55,468 bases of DNA from an uncultured Hyphomicrobiales bacterium. Its GTDB lineage: Bacteria; Pseudomonadota; Alphaproteobacteria; Rhizobiales; Xanthobacteraceae. Location of the stretch: positions 1-55,468 of the forward strand of contig CAITJJ010000281.1 of the NCBI GenBank assembly GCA_903892675.1, read 5' to 3'. The position numbers and the translations under genes were made by a program. Within the stretch, counting starts at the first letter, position 1. Each line of letters starts with the position of its first letter. Below, piece after piece: positions 1 to 9,324 of the stretch. The notes under the pieces were generated by a model that saw nothing but the letters and a program-made list of their open reading frames with translations, was not told where the DNA came from and ran no database searches.

Positions 1-1388
1 AGCAGCAGATTGGCGCCCTTGCGCAGCATTTTGGCGAGATGCACGCGGTTGCGCTCGCCACCTGAGAGTGTGCCGACCTTCTTCTGCTGGTCCGCGCCCT
101 TGAAGTTGAACAGCGAGACATAGGCGCGCGAGTTGACTTCCTTCTTGCCGACCATGATCAGGTCCTGGCCGTTGGAAATCTCTTCCCAGATATTCTTCTT
201 CGGGTCGAGCGTGTCGCGCGACTGGTCGACATAACCCATCTGCACCGACTCGCCGATCTTGATCGTGCCTGAGTCCGGCTTGTCCTGACCGGTGATCATG
301 CGGACCAAGGTCGTCTTGCCGGCGCCGTTCGGGCCGATGACGCCGACAATGCCGCCGGGCGGCAGCTTGAAGGTCAGATTGTCGATCAAGAGATTGTCGC
401 CGAATCCTTTGCTCATATTCTCGAAGTCGACGACGTTCTGGCCCAAACGTTCCGCTACGGGAATCGTAATTTGCGCGACCGTGTTGGTCTTGGCGTTGGC
501 GATCTTGAGCAATTCATCGTAACGTTCGTATCGAGCCTTGGACTTGGCCTGACGCGCCTTGGGCGACGACGAAATCCACTCGCTCTCGCGCTGCAAGGTG
601 CGCTGGCGGGTTTCGTCCTCGCGCGCTTCCTGCTCCAGACGCTTCTGTTTCTGCTTGAGCCAGGAGGTGTAGTTGCCTTCGTAGGGAATGCCCTTGCCGT
701 GATCGAGTTCGAGGATCCAGCTCGTCACGTTGTCGAGGAAGTAGCGGTCATGGGTGACGATCAGGATCGCGCCGGCATAGTCGCGCAAATGGCCTTCGAG
801 CCAGTTGACGCTCTCGGCGTCGAGATGGTTGGTCGGCTCATCCAGCAGCAGCAGATCGGGCGCATCGAGCAGCAGCTTGCACAAAGCGACGCGGCGTTTC
901 TCGCCGCCGGAGAGCTTGGAAATGTCGGCGTCGTCCGGCGGGCAGCGCAGCGCGTCCATCGCCAGATCGACCTGGCTGTCGAGATCCCACAGGTTCTTGG
1001 AGTCGATCTCGTCCTGGAGCTTCGCCATCTCGTCGGCGGTCTCGTCCGAATAGTTGACGGCCAGTTCGTTGTAGCGGTCGAGAATGGCCTTCTTGGCGGC
1101 GACGCCTTCCATGACGTTGTCGCGGACCGACTTGGTCTCGTCGAGCTCGGGTTCCTGTTCCAGGTACCCGACGCGGGCGCCCTCGGCGACGAAGCCCTCG
1201 CCGATATATTCGGTGTCGAGCCCGGCCATGATGCGCAGCAACGTCGACTTGCCGGAGCCGTTGACGCCCAGGACGCCGATCTTGGCGTCCGGGTAAAACG
1301 ACAGGTGAACGTTATCCAGCACCTTCTTTCCGGCCGGATAGGTCTTCGACAGACCGCGCATATGGTAGATGAATTGACGACCGTTCAT
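1..1388 (-). CDS. ettA: Energy-dependent translational throttle protein EttA-like ABC-F ATPase (3' end cut by window edge)
   Basis: Minus-strand translation from ATG at 1388 reads [65 protein letters not shown]...; two ABC domains ([25 protein letters not shown], second [16 protein letters not shown]). Plus-strand ORFs here are antisense shadows. Confidence 0.93.
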   Translation of the reverse strand, partial: MNGRQFIYHMRGLSKTYPAGKKVLDNVHLSFYPDAKIGVLGVNGSGKSTLLRIMAGLDTEYIGEGFVAEGARVGYLEQEPELDETKSVRDNVMEGVAAKKAILDRYNELAVNYSDETADEMAKLQDEIDSKNLWDLDSQVDLAMDALRCPPDDADISKLSGGEKRRVALCKLLLDAPDLLLLDEPTNHLDAESVNWLEGHLRDYAGAILIVTHDRYFLDNVTSWILELDHGKGIPYEGNYTSWLKQKQKRLEQEAREDETRQRTLQRESEWISSSPKARQAKSKARYERYDELLKIANAKTNTVAQITIPVAERLGQNVVDFENMSKGFGDNLLIDNLTFKLPPGGIVGVIGPNGAGKTTLVRMITGQDKPDSGTIKIGESVQMGYVDQSRDTLDPKKNIWEEISNGQDLIMVGKKEVNSRAYVSLFNFKGADQQKKVGTLSGGERNRVHLAKMLRKGANLL

Positions 1389-1692
1389 TGCCTGAAAACC
1401 CCTGAAAGCCCGGCCCAAACACGACGTGGCGTGCGCGTCACGCAGGCGGCGGTATCGTGTCGGGAAAGTCGTGGCTGATGTAGCGAGCGGAACCGCAAAG
1501 GGCAAGCGGAGCCGGGCACCGGCGCCGTCGGTAAAACTCTGCAAAGGCTGTCTATTGATATTAATCGCGATGGCCCCTTTCTCCAACGCCGCTTTAACAG
1601 TTGGCGCGCATCCTGAGCGTGAACCAGCCAGCCAAGAATGGCGGCAAAGGGGAAGCGGGCCAACGGTGCCCGCAAGCTTTCAGGGGCGTCTT

Positions 1693-1917
1693 ATGGGTCG
1701 AGCCATCGCAGCGATTTTGGGGTCCGCGGAAACGGCGCAGTACAGGTCTTTTGGGCGCCCCTTCGCCGCGATCGGCCGAACGCTCGCGGACTTCTGGCAG
1801 GAAATGACGCGAGATATCGCCAGTCCTTACCGCCCGGAAAAGCATTACATGCGCGGGCCGGGACCGGCCTGGCAGGCCAAATACGGCACCTTGCGCGCCG
1901 GCCACACGGCCGACTGA
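1693..1917 (+). CDS. Small hypothetical protein (about 74 aa), MGRAIAAILGSAETAQYRSFGRPFAAIGRTLADFWQEMTRDIASPYRPEKHYMRGPGPAWQAKYGTLRAGHTAD
   Basis: Internal ATG of the 1426-1917 ORF; no family recognised and no strong SD seen. Confidence 0.3.
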   Translation: MGRAIAAILGSAETAQYRSFGRPFAAIGRTLADFWQEMTRDIASPYRPEKHYMRGPGPAWQAKYGTLRAGHTAD

Positions 1918-1947
1918 CACCCCCCCCCTTCCCTTTCGTCGCTCCTT

Positions 1948-2022
1948 CCTTAAGGTGGCGCCGTCCGGCGCGTGCCTTAAGGTGGCGCCGTCCGGCGCGT
2001 GCCTTAAGGTGGCGCCGTCCGG
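1948..2022. repeat. 27-bp tandem repeat, about 2.8 copies: CCTTAAGGTGGCGCCGTCCGGCGCGTG
   Basis: Two exact copies (1948-1974, 1975-2001) and a partial third (2002-2022); each unit contains CCTTAAGG and GGCGCC palindromes. Confidence 0.95.
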
Positions 2023-2057
2023 GCCGTCTCCGGATACAGCGATAAGGGTTCGACACT

Positions 2058-3014
2058 ATGCTCAAGGCCGCCATTCTCGACGACTATCAGGGCGTCGCGC
2101 TGAAACTCGCCGAATGGTCGGCGATCGCCAAAGATGTCGAGATCAAGGTTTTCGACAAGCCCTTTGCCAGCCAGGCCGAAGCCATCAAGGCGCTGCAGGG
2201 ATTCGCCATTGTCGCCGGCATGCGCGAGCGCACGCCGTTCCCGCGCGCGGTGATCGAGGCGCTGCCGGATCTCAAGCTGCTGATTACCACTGGCGCCAAA
2301 AATAACTCCTTCGACGTGAAGGCCGCGGCCGAGCGCGGCATCACCGTCTGCGGAACCGGCGCGGTCGGCAATCCGACCGCCGGCATCGTCTTCGGGCTGA
2401 TGCTGGAACTCACCCGCCACATCGGTTTCGAGAACGCCCGCATGAAGGCCGGCGAACAGTGGCAAACCACGATCGGCCTCGACCTCGAAGGCCTCACCCT
2501 TGGCATTGTCGGCCTCGGCAAGCTCGGCCAGCGCGTCGCCGGCGTCGGCAAGGCCTTCGGCATGAAGGTACTGGCGTGGAGTCAGAACCTGACGCCGGAA
2601 AAGGCCAAGGAAGCCGGCGTCGATTACGCCAGCCGCGAGGACCTGTTCGCCAAGTCCGATTTCGTCTCGATTCATTATCAGCTGAGCGACCGCTCGCGCG
2701 GGCTGATCACCGCCGCCGATCTCGGCCGCATGAAGAAGACCGCCTATCTCATTAATACGGCCCGCGCGCCGATTGTCGATCAGGCGGCTTTGCTGAAGGC
2801 GCTTCAGGACAAGAACATCGCCGGCGCCGGGCTCGACGTCTTCGAGGTCGAGCCGCTGCCGCTCGACCATCCCTATCGCAAGCTCGACAATGTCGTGCTG
2901 ACGCCGCATCTCGGTTATGTCAGCGAACAGAACTATCGCAAATATTTCCCCGACATCGTCGAGGACATCCGCGCCTTTCTCGATGGCAGGCCAGTACGGG
3001 TGATCGCGCCGTAG
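2058..3014 (+). CDS. D-2-hydroxyacid dehydrogenase family protein (NAD-binding, SerA-like)
   Basis: MLKAAILDDYQGVALKLAEWSAI...; TLGIVGLGKLGQRVAGVGKAFGMKVLAWSQN Rossmann motif; NTARAPIVDQAALLKALQ...GAGLDVFEVEPLP...TPHLGY. Confidence 0.92.
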   Translation: MLKAAILDDYQGVALKLAEWSAIAKDVEIKVFDKPFASQAEAIKALQGFAIVAGMRERTPFPRAVIEALPDLKLLITTGAKNNSFDVKAAAERGITVCGTGAVGNPTAGIVFGLMLELTRHIGFENARMKAGEQWQTTIGLDLEGLTLGIVGLGKLGQRVAGVGKAFGMKVLAWSQNLTPEKAKEAGVDYASREDLFAKSDFVSIHYQLSDRSRGLITAADLGRMKKTAYLINTARAPIVDQAALLKALQDKNIAGAGLDVFEVEPLPLDHPYRKLDNVVLTPHLGYVSEQNYRKYFPDIVEDIRAFLDGRPVRVIAP

Positions 3015-3017
3015 CGC

Positions 3018-3968
3018 CTATAGTCCCAGCAGTTTCGCCGCGTTGTTATAGCCAACATCCGCGCGCAGACTTTCCTCGAGCGCCACCGTATCGAGGAAAT
3101 GCCCGGCCTCCTCCATCTCCTCGAACGGATAATCGGCGCCGAACATCACCCGGTCGCGGCCGAGCGCATCGAGCGAACACTTCAGCGGCTCGGCCGACAG
3201 CATGCCTGAGATCGTCACCCAGATATTTTCGCGAATGTATTGCGAAGGCGCCTTCTTGAGCTTGAGGCCCTGAAATTTGGCACGGCTGTCGAAGCGCCAC
3301 AGCAGGAACGGCAGCGTCTCGCCAAGATGGCCGAGCGCGAGCCTGGCTTTCGGAAACCGGTCGAACAATCCGCCGACCACCATGCGCAGCGCGTGCGAAC
3401 CGGTCTCCACGCCCCAGCCCCACATCGGCCGCGCCAGCGCCGGGTAGCCGTCAAGCACCGACAAAGGCGTCACGGTGTCGGCCGGGTGCAGATAGATCAG
3501 CGCGCCCAACGCCTCGGCGCGCTCCCAGAACGGCGCCAGCGAGGGATGATCGAGATACATTCCGTTGGTGTGACCGTTGATCATGGCGCCACAGAATTTC
3601 AGGTCGCGCACGCAACGCTCCAGTTCATCGGCGGCGGCCTTCGGATCCTGTACTGCGATATGGGCAAAACCCGAGTAGCGGTCCGGCTGCTTCTGGATTT
3701 CCACAGCCAGAAAGTCGTTCGCCTCTTTCGCCTTTTTCGTCGCCACGGCGGCGTCGCGTTCGGCCTGCACGCCCGGTCCCGCGACCGACAGCACCGCGCG
3801 GGCGATGCCGGATTTGTCCATTGTTTCAAGGCGCACATCGCCGAAGTCGGTGAGGCGCGTGAACAGGTCGGCGGTGAGCGCCGGCGGCACCGTGGTCATT
3901 GTCGGCCGCCAATAGTCGATCAGGCCCGGCGTCAGGACGTGCTCTTCGAGCGCGATTTTCTTGACCAT
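3018..3968 (-). CDS. Amidohydrolase family protein, gamma-resorcylate decarboxylase-like
   Basis: MVKKIALEEHVLTPGLIDYW...; EEH, IYLHPADT, LALGHLGETLPFLLWRFDSR and VMFGADYPFE motifs of the decarboxylase branch of amidohydrolase_2. Start trimmed from the ORF-track start (4076) to MVKK. Confidence 0.85.
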   Translation of the reverse strand: MVKKIALEEHVLTPGLIDYWRPTMTTVPPALTADLFTRLTDFGDVRLETMDKSGIARAVLSVAGPGVQAERDAAVATKKAKEANDFLAVEIQKQPDRYSGFAHIAVQDPKAAADELERCVRDLKFCGAMINGHTNGMYLDHPSLAPFWERAEALGALIYLHPADTVTPLSVLDGYPALARPMWGWGVETGSHALRMVVGGLFDRFPKARLALGHLGETLPFLLWRFDSRAKFQGLKLKKAPSQYIRENIWVTISGMLSAEPLKCSLDALGRDRVMFGADYPFEEMEEAGHFLDTVALEESLRADVGYNNAAKLLGL

Positions 3969-4090
3969 GGCGTTTCTCCCGAATTTTTCCCTTTTCTCTG
4001 TATCGTATATTGGGCTAACATAACCCGCGATGCAAGGCGGCAAAGAACGCCACGGCGTCACGGGTAGAAGCGTCAAAGGTTTGCGTCACG

Positions 4091-4861
4091 ATGGATCGTC
4101 ACGTCACCAACGATAAAAGCCAGGTACAGGTGATCGCGCGCGCGGCCGCCATTTTGCGCGCGCTGGAAGACGAAAACTCAGGCCTCAGCCTCGGACAAAT
4201 TGCACAGCGGGTAAATCTGGCGCGCTCTACCGTGCAGCGCATCGTCGCCGCGCTTGAAACCGAAAAGCTGGTGATCGCCGCGACCCCGAATGGTCGCGTC
4301 CGCCTCGGCCCCACCATCATGCGGCTCGCCGCGTCGGTGCGCAGCGATTTTATTTCGTTGGCGCGCCCGTTGCTCGAACGGCTGTCGGCGGAGTTGGAAG
4401 AGACAGTCGATCTGTCGACGGTGAAAAAAGATCATCTGGTCTTCATCGATCAGGTGGTCGGCTCGCATCGCCTGCGCACCGTATCCGCCGTCGGCGAGAC
4501 CTTTCCGCTGTATTGCACCGCCAACGGCAAGTCCTATCTGGCGCAATTGTCCGACACCGCAGTCACCGCGCTGATCGGCGACACCTATGCGCCGCGCACG
4601 CCGAAGACGCATGCGAAGTTTGACACGCTGCTTGCCGACCTCAGAACCATTCGCAAGACGGGCGTCGCCTTCGACCGCGAGGAACACACGCTCGGCATCT
4701 GCGCCGCTGGCGTTGCCTTGCAGGACCCGCTCGGCAATTCCGTCGCCATTTCGGTACCGGTGCCGATACATCGCTTCGAGGCGCGGCAGACCTTGATCGC
4801 CGAAAAGCTGCTGGCCACCAAGCACGAGCTGGAACACCGGATGAAATCCGCCATTGGCTGA
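4091..4861 (+). CDS. IclR family transcriptional regulator (1)
   Basis: QVIARAAAILRALEDENSGLSLGQIAQRVNLARSTVQRIVAALETEKLV winged HTH followed by IclR effector domain. Confidence 0.93.
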   Translation: MDRHVTNDKSQVQVIARAAAILRALEDENSGLSLGQIAQRVNLARSTVQRIVAALETEKLVIAATPNGRVRLGPTIMRLAASVRSDFISLARPLLERLSAELEETVDLSTVKKDHLVFIDQVVGSHRLRTVSAVGETFPLYCTANGKSYLAQLSDTAVTALIGDTYAPRTPKTHAKFDTLLADLRTIRKTGVAFDREEHTLGICAAGVALQDPLGNSVAISVPVPIHRFEARQTLIAEKLLATKHELEHRMKSAIG

Positions 4862-4897
4862 TCGCCACGGCGCTCAAAGTTAAAAAGGGAGGAAGTT

Positions 4898-5737
4898 ATG
4901 AAAAAAATTCGCGGCATCGCATTCGAGGAAAACCTCAAGAACAGCATGGGGCTGGAATTCGTCAACCTGTCCCACCGCTTCGGTTATCAGTCGCCGAACT
5001 GGCCGTATTTCGAGGACGTCAAGATCGAGCGCATCCATTACATGGCGAAATCGGGCGTGCTGTCGCAGCGCATCACCACATCGATGCACAACACCACGCA
5101 TATCGACGCGCCCGCCCACGTCATCCAGGGAACGCCTTTCATCGACGAAGTGCCGCTGCCGCACTTCTTCGGTTCCGGCATCGTCGTGTCGATCCCGAAG
5201 AAGAAGTGGGAACAGATCACCTATGACGATCTGGAAAAGGCCGCCGGCAAGATCGTCCGCCCGCGCGACGTCGTCATCGTTAACACCGGCTGGCATCACC
5301 AGTACGAGGACTCGGAAGACTACTTCTGCAAGTGCCCCGGCTTCGTGCCGTCGGCCGGCAAATGGTTCGTCGAGAAGAAGGTGAAGGTTGTCGGCCACGA
5401 TACGCAGGCCAACGATCATCCGCTGGCCACCGCCATCGGCCCGCATCGCAACGGACCCTTACATCCGCATCTCCAGGCCGAATACAAGGAATGGTCGGGC
5501 GGCCGCGACTGGAAGGACGACTTCCCGGAATGGGAGCCGGTGCATCGCATCCTGTTCTCCAACGGCATCATGGGCATCGAGAATGTCGGCGGCGATCTCG
5601 ACAAGGTCACCGGCAAGCGCGTTACCTTCGCTTACTTCCCGTGGAACTGGGATCGCGGCGACGGCTGCATCGTGCGTCTGGTCGCCATCACCGACCCGAC
5701 CGGCAAGTACCGCATCGAACAGGGCAAGAAATTCTAG
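4898..5737 (+). CDS. Cyclase family protein (kynurenine formamidase-like)
   Basis: VNLSHRFG...MHNTTHIDAPAHVIQGTPFIDEVPLPHFFGSGIVV: HxxTHxDAPxH-type metal motif; SD GGGAGGAAG just upstream. Confidence 0.88.
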   Translation: MKKIRGIAFEENLKNSMGLEFVNLSHRFGYQSPNWPYFEDVKIERIHYMAKSGVLSQRITTSMHNTTHIDAPAHVIQGTPFIDEVPLPHFFGSGIVVSIPKKKWEQITYDDLEKAAGKIVRPRDVVIVNTGWHHQYEDSEDYFCKCPGFVPSAGKWFVEKKVKVVGHDTQANDHPLATAIGPHRNGPLHPHLQAEYKEWSGGRDWKDDFPEWEPVHRILFSNGIMGIENVGGDLDKVTGKRVTFAYFPWNWDRGDGCIVRLVAITDPTGKYRIEQGKKF

Positions 5738-5777
5738 CGCACGACCATGCGCATAAAAAATATCGGGAGATACACTC

Positions 5778-6122
5778 ATGCACGTTAAACGCTTCAAGGA
5801 CGCCAAGCCGTACGACGCGCCCAATCACCGCGGCTATCATTCTCTGCGCCTGTTCGGCGCGGAAGCCGGCGGCACCAAAGGCCTTGTGTTCGGCTATTCG
5901 CACTTCCTGCCCGGCGGCGGCGCCGGCCCCGACGCCTCGCCGCCGGAAAAGGTCTATTTCGTGCTGTCCGGCGAACTGACCATCATCGTCGACGGCAAGG
6001 AAACCGTGTTGAAGGCCAACGACTCCTGCGTGATCGAGCCGAACGAAACGCGCGAGATCATCAATCGAGGCAACGAAGTCTGCTCGATCGTCGTCGCGGT
6101 GGCGATGCCGCCGGCAAAATAA
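5778..6122 (+). CDS. Cupin domain-containing protein
   Basis: LPGGGAGPDASPPEKVYFVLSGELTIIVDGKETVLKANDSCVIEPNETREIINRGNEVC. Confidence 0.85.
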   Translation: MHVKRFKDAKPYDAPNHRGYHSLRLFGAEAGGTKGLVFGYSHFLPGGGAGPDASPPEKVYFVLSGELTIIVDGKETVLKANDSCVIEPNETREIINRGNEVCSIVVAVAMPPAK

Positions 6123-6126
6123 CGAA

Positions 6127-6209
6127 ATGCTGTCGTCCCCGCGCAGGCGGGGACCCAGCCCTTGGCGATTAGAGCTGGATGCCCGCCTTCGCGGGCATGA
6201 CGGCTGAGA
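6127..6209. repeat. REP-like paired palindromic intergenic element (copy A)
   Basis: gtcgtccccgcgcaggcggggaccc...gatgcccgccttcgcgggcatgac: two stem-loops in an intergenic gap; related layouts at 12402-12485 and 22381-22457. Antisense translation gives SRHAREGGHPALIAKGWVPACAGTT. Confidence 0.8.
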
Positions 6210-6229
6210 AATGATTGAGGGAGTATCCA

Positions 6230-7033
6230 ATGTCCGAAGCATTCCTGAAGAACCCGCTGTCGCTGTTCGACATCAAGGGCAAGGTCGCCGTCATTACCGG
6301 TGCGTCGGGCGCCTTCGGCGCGCTCTCCGCCAAGGTGCTGGCCGGCGCCGGAGCCAATGTCGTTTTGGCGGCGAGCAAAATCGACGAACTGAAAAAAGTC
6401 GCCGCCGAATGCGAAAGCCTCGGCGCCAAGGCCGCGATCGTCGCGCTGCGACCGTCGTCGGACGAAAACTGCGAGGCCATCGTCAAGGCCGCGGTCGATA
6501 CGTTCGGCCGGCTCGACATTCTCGTCGTCGCCTCGGGCCTCAACAAGGTCGCCAAGATCGTCGACCAGAAGCCGGAAGACTTTCTCGACGTGATGGACGC
6601 CAACGTCACCCAGTCCTGGCTGATGGCGCGCGCCGCCGGCAAGCAGATGCTCAAGCAAGGCGAAGGCGGCAAGGTCATCCTCACTTCCTCCGCGCGCGGC
6701 CTGCTCGGTCATCCGGCCGGCTACACCGCCTATTGCGCCTCGAAGTCGGCGGTCGACGGCATCACCAAGGCGCTCGGCTGCGAATGGGGCGACACCGGCA
6801 TCACCGTCAATGCGCTCGGGCCGACGGTGTTTCGCTCGCCGCTCACTGCCTGGATGTATGAGGACACCGAGCGAGCGCAGACCGTGCGCAAGGGCTTCCT
6901 TGCCCGCGTGCCGAAGGGCCGCCTTGGAGAGCCGGCCGATCTCGCCGGCCCCTTGTTGTTCCTCGCCTCGAAAGCATCGGATTTCTACACCGGTCACATT
7001 CTCTATGCCGACGGCGGCTACACGGCGGGATAA
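6230..7033 (+). CDS. SDR family oxidoreductase
   Basis: GKVAVITGASGAFGALSAKVL (TGxxxGxG-like), YTAYCASKSAVDGITKAL (YxxxK), C-terminal DGGYTAG. Confidence 0.92.
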   Translation: MSEAFLKNPLSLFDIKGKVAVITGASGAFGALSAKVLAGAGANVVLAASKIDELKKVAAECESLGAKAAIVALRPSSDENCEAIVKAAVDTFGRLDILVVASGLNKVAKIVDQKPEDFLDVMDANVTQSWLMARAAGKQMLKQGEGGKVILTSSARGLLGHPAGYTAYCASKSAVDGITKALGCEWGDTGITVNALGPTVFRSPLTAWMYEDTERAQTVRKGFLARVPKGRLGEPADLAGPLLFLASKASDFYTGHILYADGGYTAG

Positions 7034-7036
7034 AAC

Positions 7037-7945
7037 ATGAGCAAAGCGCGCATCAGCGTCATCGGCGCCGGCCTGATGGGCCACGGCATCGCGCAGGTGT
7101 TCGCGCTCGCCGGGCACGACGTCACCATCTATGACGCCTTCGCGGGCTCGCTCGAAACGGTCAAGGCGCGCATCCTCGCCAATCTGAAGGACCTTGGCGA
7201 CGACCAAGGTGCCGTCGACCGTGTCACGCCGCAAGGCGATCTCGCCAAGGCGGTGGCCAGCGCCGACTATGTCGTCGAGGCCGTGCTGGAAGATCTGGCG
7301 CTCAAGCAGAAATTGTTCGGCGAGATCGAGCCGCTGGTGCGGCCGCACACGATCCTTGCCAGCAACACTTCGGTCATTCCGATCACCGCGATCATGCAAG
7401 GACTTGAACGCCGCGAGCGCGCGCTCGGCACCCACTGGTGGAATCCGCCGTTTCTGGTGCCCTTGGTCGAAGTGATTGAAACGCAATGGACGTCGCCGGC
7501 CACCGTCGACTTCACCATGAAGCTGCATGCCGCTGCCGGCAAGAAGCCGGCGCATGTAAAGAAGGACGTGCCCGGCTTCATCGGCAACCGGCTACAACAC
7601 GCACTCTGGCGCGAAGCCATTTCACTGGTCGAGAATGGCATTTGCGACGCCGAGACCGTCGATGAAGTGATCAAGTCAGCGTTCGGCCGCAGGCTTGCCG
7701 TACTCGGACCTTTGGAAAATGCCGATATGGTCGGCACCGATCTGACTTTGGCGATCCACCAGAACGTGCTCGGCGACATCGACAGCCGGCCGGGCCCTTC
7801 GCCTTATCTCGACAAGCTCGTCAAGGACGGTAAACTCGGCTTCAAGACGGGCGAAGGCTTCCGCAAGTGGAGCCCCGAAGAACAAACGGCACTTCGCGCC
7901 AAGGTTCTGCAACATCTCAAGAAAGCGCGCGCTCAGGATAACTGA
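7037..7945 (+). CDS. 3-hydroxyacyl-CoA dehydrogenase family protein
   Basis: ISVIGAGLMGHGIAQVFALAGHDVTIYD; VLASNTSVIPIT-type motif (ILASNTSVIPITAIM); VPGFIGNRLQHALWREA. Confidence 0.9.
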   Translation: MSKARISVIGAGLMGHGIAQVFALAGHDVTIYDAFAGSLETVKARILANLKDLGDDQGAVDRVTPQGDLAKAVASADYVVEAVLEDLALKQKLFGEIEPLVRPHTILASNTSVIPITAIMQGLERRERALGTHWWNPPFLVPLVEVIETQWTSPATVDFTMKLHAAAGKKPAHVKKDVPGFIGNRLQHALWREAISLVENGICDAETVDEVIKSAFGRRLAVLGPLENADMVGTDLTLAIHQNVLGDIDSRPGPSPYLDKLVKDGKLGFKTGEGFRKWSPEEQTALRAKVLQHLKKARAQDN

Positions 7946-7973
7946 GACGCACGCATACAACAGGGAGACGACC

Positions 7974-9245
7974 ATGACCGCCAAGACAATTTCTCGCCGC
8001 ACGCTCGTCAAGACAGGTATCGGCGCCATTGCCGCGCCCGCTCTGTTTGCAATGCCAACGCAAGCGCAAACCGCCGTTATCAAGATCGGTCACGTCAGTC
8101 CGCGGACCGGCCCGCTCGCCGGCTTCGGCGAAGCCGACAGCTTCATCCTCGAACAGGTCCGCGGCATTTTGAGCAAAGGCCTCAGCAACGGCGGCAAGAG
8201 CTACAAAGTCGAGATCATTTCCAAGGACAGCCAGTCGAGCGGCAGTCGCGCGGCCGAGGTCGCCTCCGAACTGATCCTCGGCGACAAGGTCAATCTGCTG
8301 GTCGGCTCCGGCACGCCGGACACCACCAACCCGATTTCCGATCAAGCCGAAGTCAACGAAGTGCCCTGCATCACCACCAATTGCCCGTGGCAGCCGTATT
8401 TCTTCGGCCGCAAGGGCGACCCGGCCAAGGGCTTCAACTGGACCTATCATTTCTTCTGGGGCCTTGAGGACGTCATCGGTTCGTTCCTGGCGCTGTGGGA
8501 CTCGCTGCCGACCAACAAGGTCATCGGCGGCCTGTTCCCGAACGACGCCGACGGCAATGCCTGGGGCGATCCGGTGCGCGGCGTGCCGCCGGCTTACACC
8601 AAGGCCGGTTACAAGCTCGTCGATCCGGGCCGCTATCAGCCGATGAACAACGATTTCACCTCGCAGATTTCGGCCTTCAAGGCGGCCGGCGCGGAGATCG
8701 TCACCGGCGTGATGATCCCGCCGGACTTTGCCACCTTCTGGTCGCAGGCGGCGCAGCAGGGTTTCAAGCCGAAGATCGTCACCATCGGCAAGGCGCTGCT
8801 GTTCCCCTCGGTCATCGACTCGCTCGGCGCGCGCGGCAACGGACTGTCGAGCGAAATCTGGTGGTCGCCGAACCATCCGTTCAAGTCCGGCCTCACCGGG
8901 CAAAGCTGCCAGGCGCTCGCCGATTCATACAGCAAGGCCGCCGGCAAGCCGTGGACGCAACCGATCGGCTTCCAGCACGCGCTGTTTGAAGTGGCGATCG
9001 ACGTGCTCAAGCGCGCCAAGAACCCGACCGACGCAAAGTCGATTCTCGACGCCATCGTCGCCACCAACTACGAGTCGATTGTCGGCAAGGTGCAGTGGAC
9101 CGGACAGCCGGTGAAAAACGTCACCAAGACGCCGCTGGTCGGCGGTCAGTGGCAGAAGAAGGGCGACAAGTTCGATCTGGTCATCACCGAGAACAAGACC
9201 GCGCCGGGCATCCCGGTCGGCGGCAAGCTGCAACCGCTGAGCTAG
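7974..9245 (+). CDS. Branched-chain amino-acid-type ABC transporter substrate-binding protein
   Basis: Tat-like signal [26 protein letters not shown], then [21 protein letters not shown] periplasmic-binding fold; adjacent livGFHM-like genes. Confidence 0.88.
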   Translation: MTAKTISRRTLVKTGIGAIAAPALFAMPTQAQTAVIKIGHVSPRTGPLAGFGEADSFILEQVRGILSKGLSNGGKSYKVEIISKDSQSSGSRAAEVASELILGDKVNLLVGSGTPDTTNPISDQAEVNEVPCITTNCPWQPYFFGRKGDPAKGFNWTYHFFWGLEDVIGSFLALWDSLPTNKVIGGLFPNDADGNAWGDPVRGVPPAYTKAGYKLVDPGRYQPMNNDFTSQISAFKAAGAEIVTGVMIPPDFATFWSQAAQQGFKPKIVTIGKALLFPSVIDSLGARGNGLSSEIWWSPNHPFKSGLTGQSCQALADSYSKAAGKPWTQPIGFQHALFEVAIDVLKRAKNPTDAKSILDAIVATNYESIVGKVQWTGQPVKNVTKTPLVGGQWQKKGDKFDLVITENKTAPGIPVGGKLQPLS

Positions 9246-9324
9246 GCAACGCGGATCCCGCCATCGGCCCGCGCCCGGCACGGGCCGATGGCGGACATTC
9301 ATCACCATCCGGGGAGGCGGCGCG

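Noticed and set aside
471-1478. 335-aa plus-strand ORF
   Set aside because: Antisense to ettA; no domain.
5954-7555. 533-aa minus-strand ORF
   Set aside because: Antisense to SDR/3HCDH genes; its SRHAREGGHPALIAKGWVPACAGTT segment is simply a REP-like element translated.
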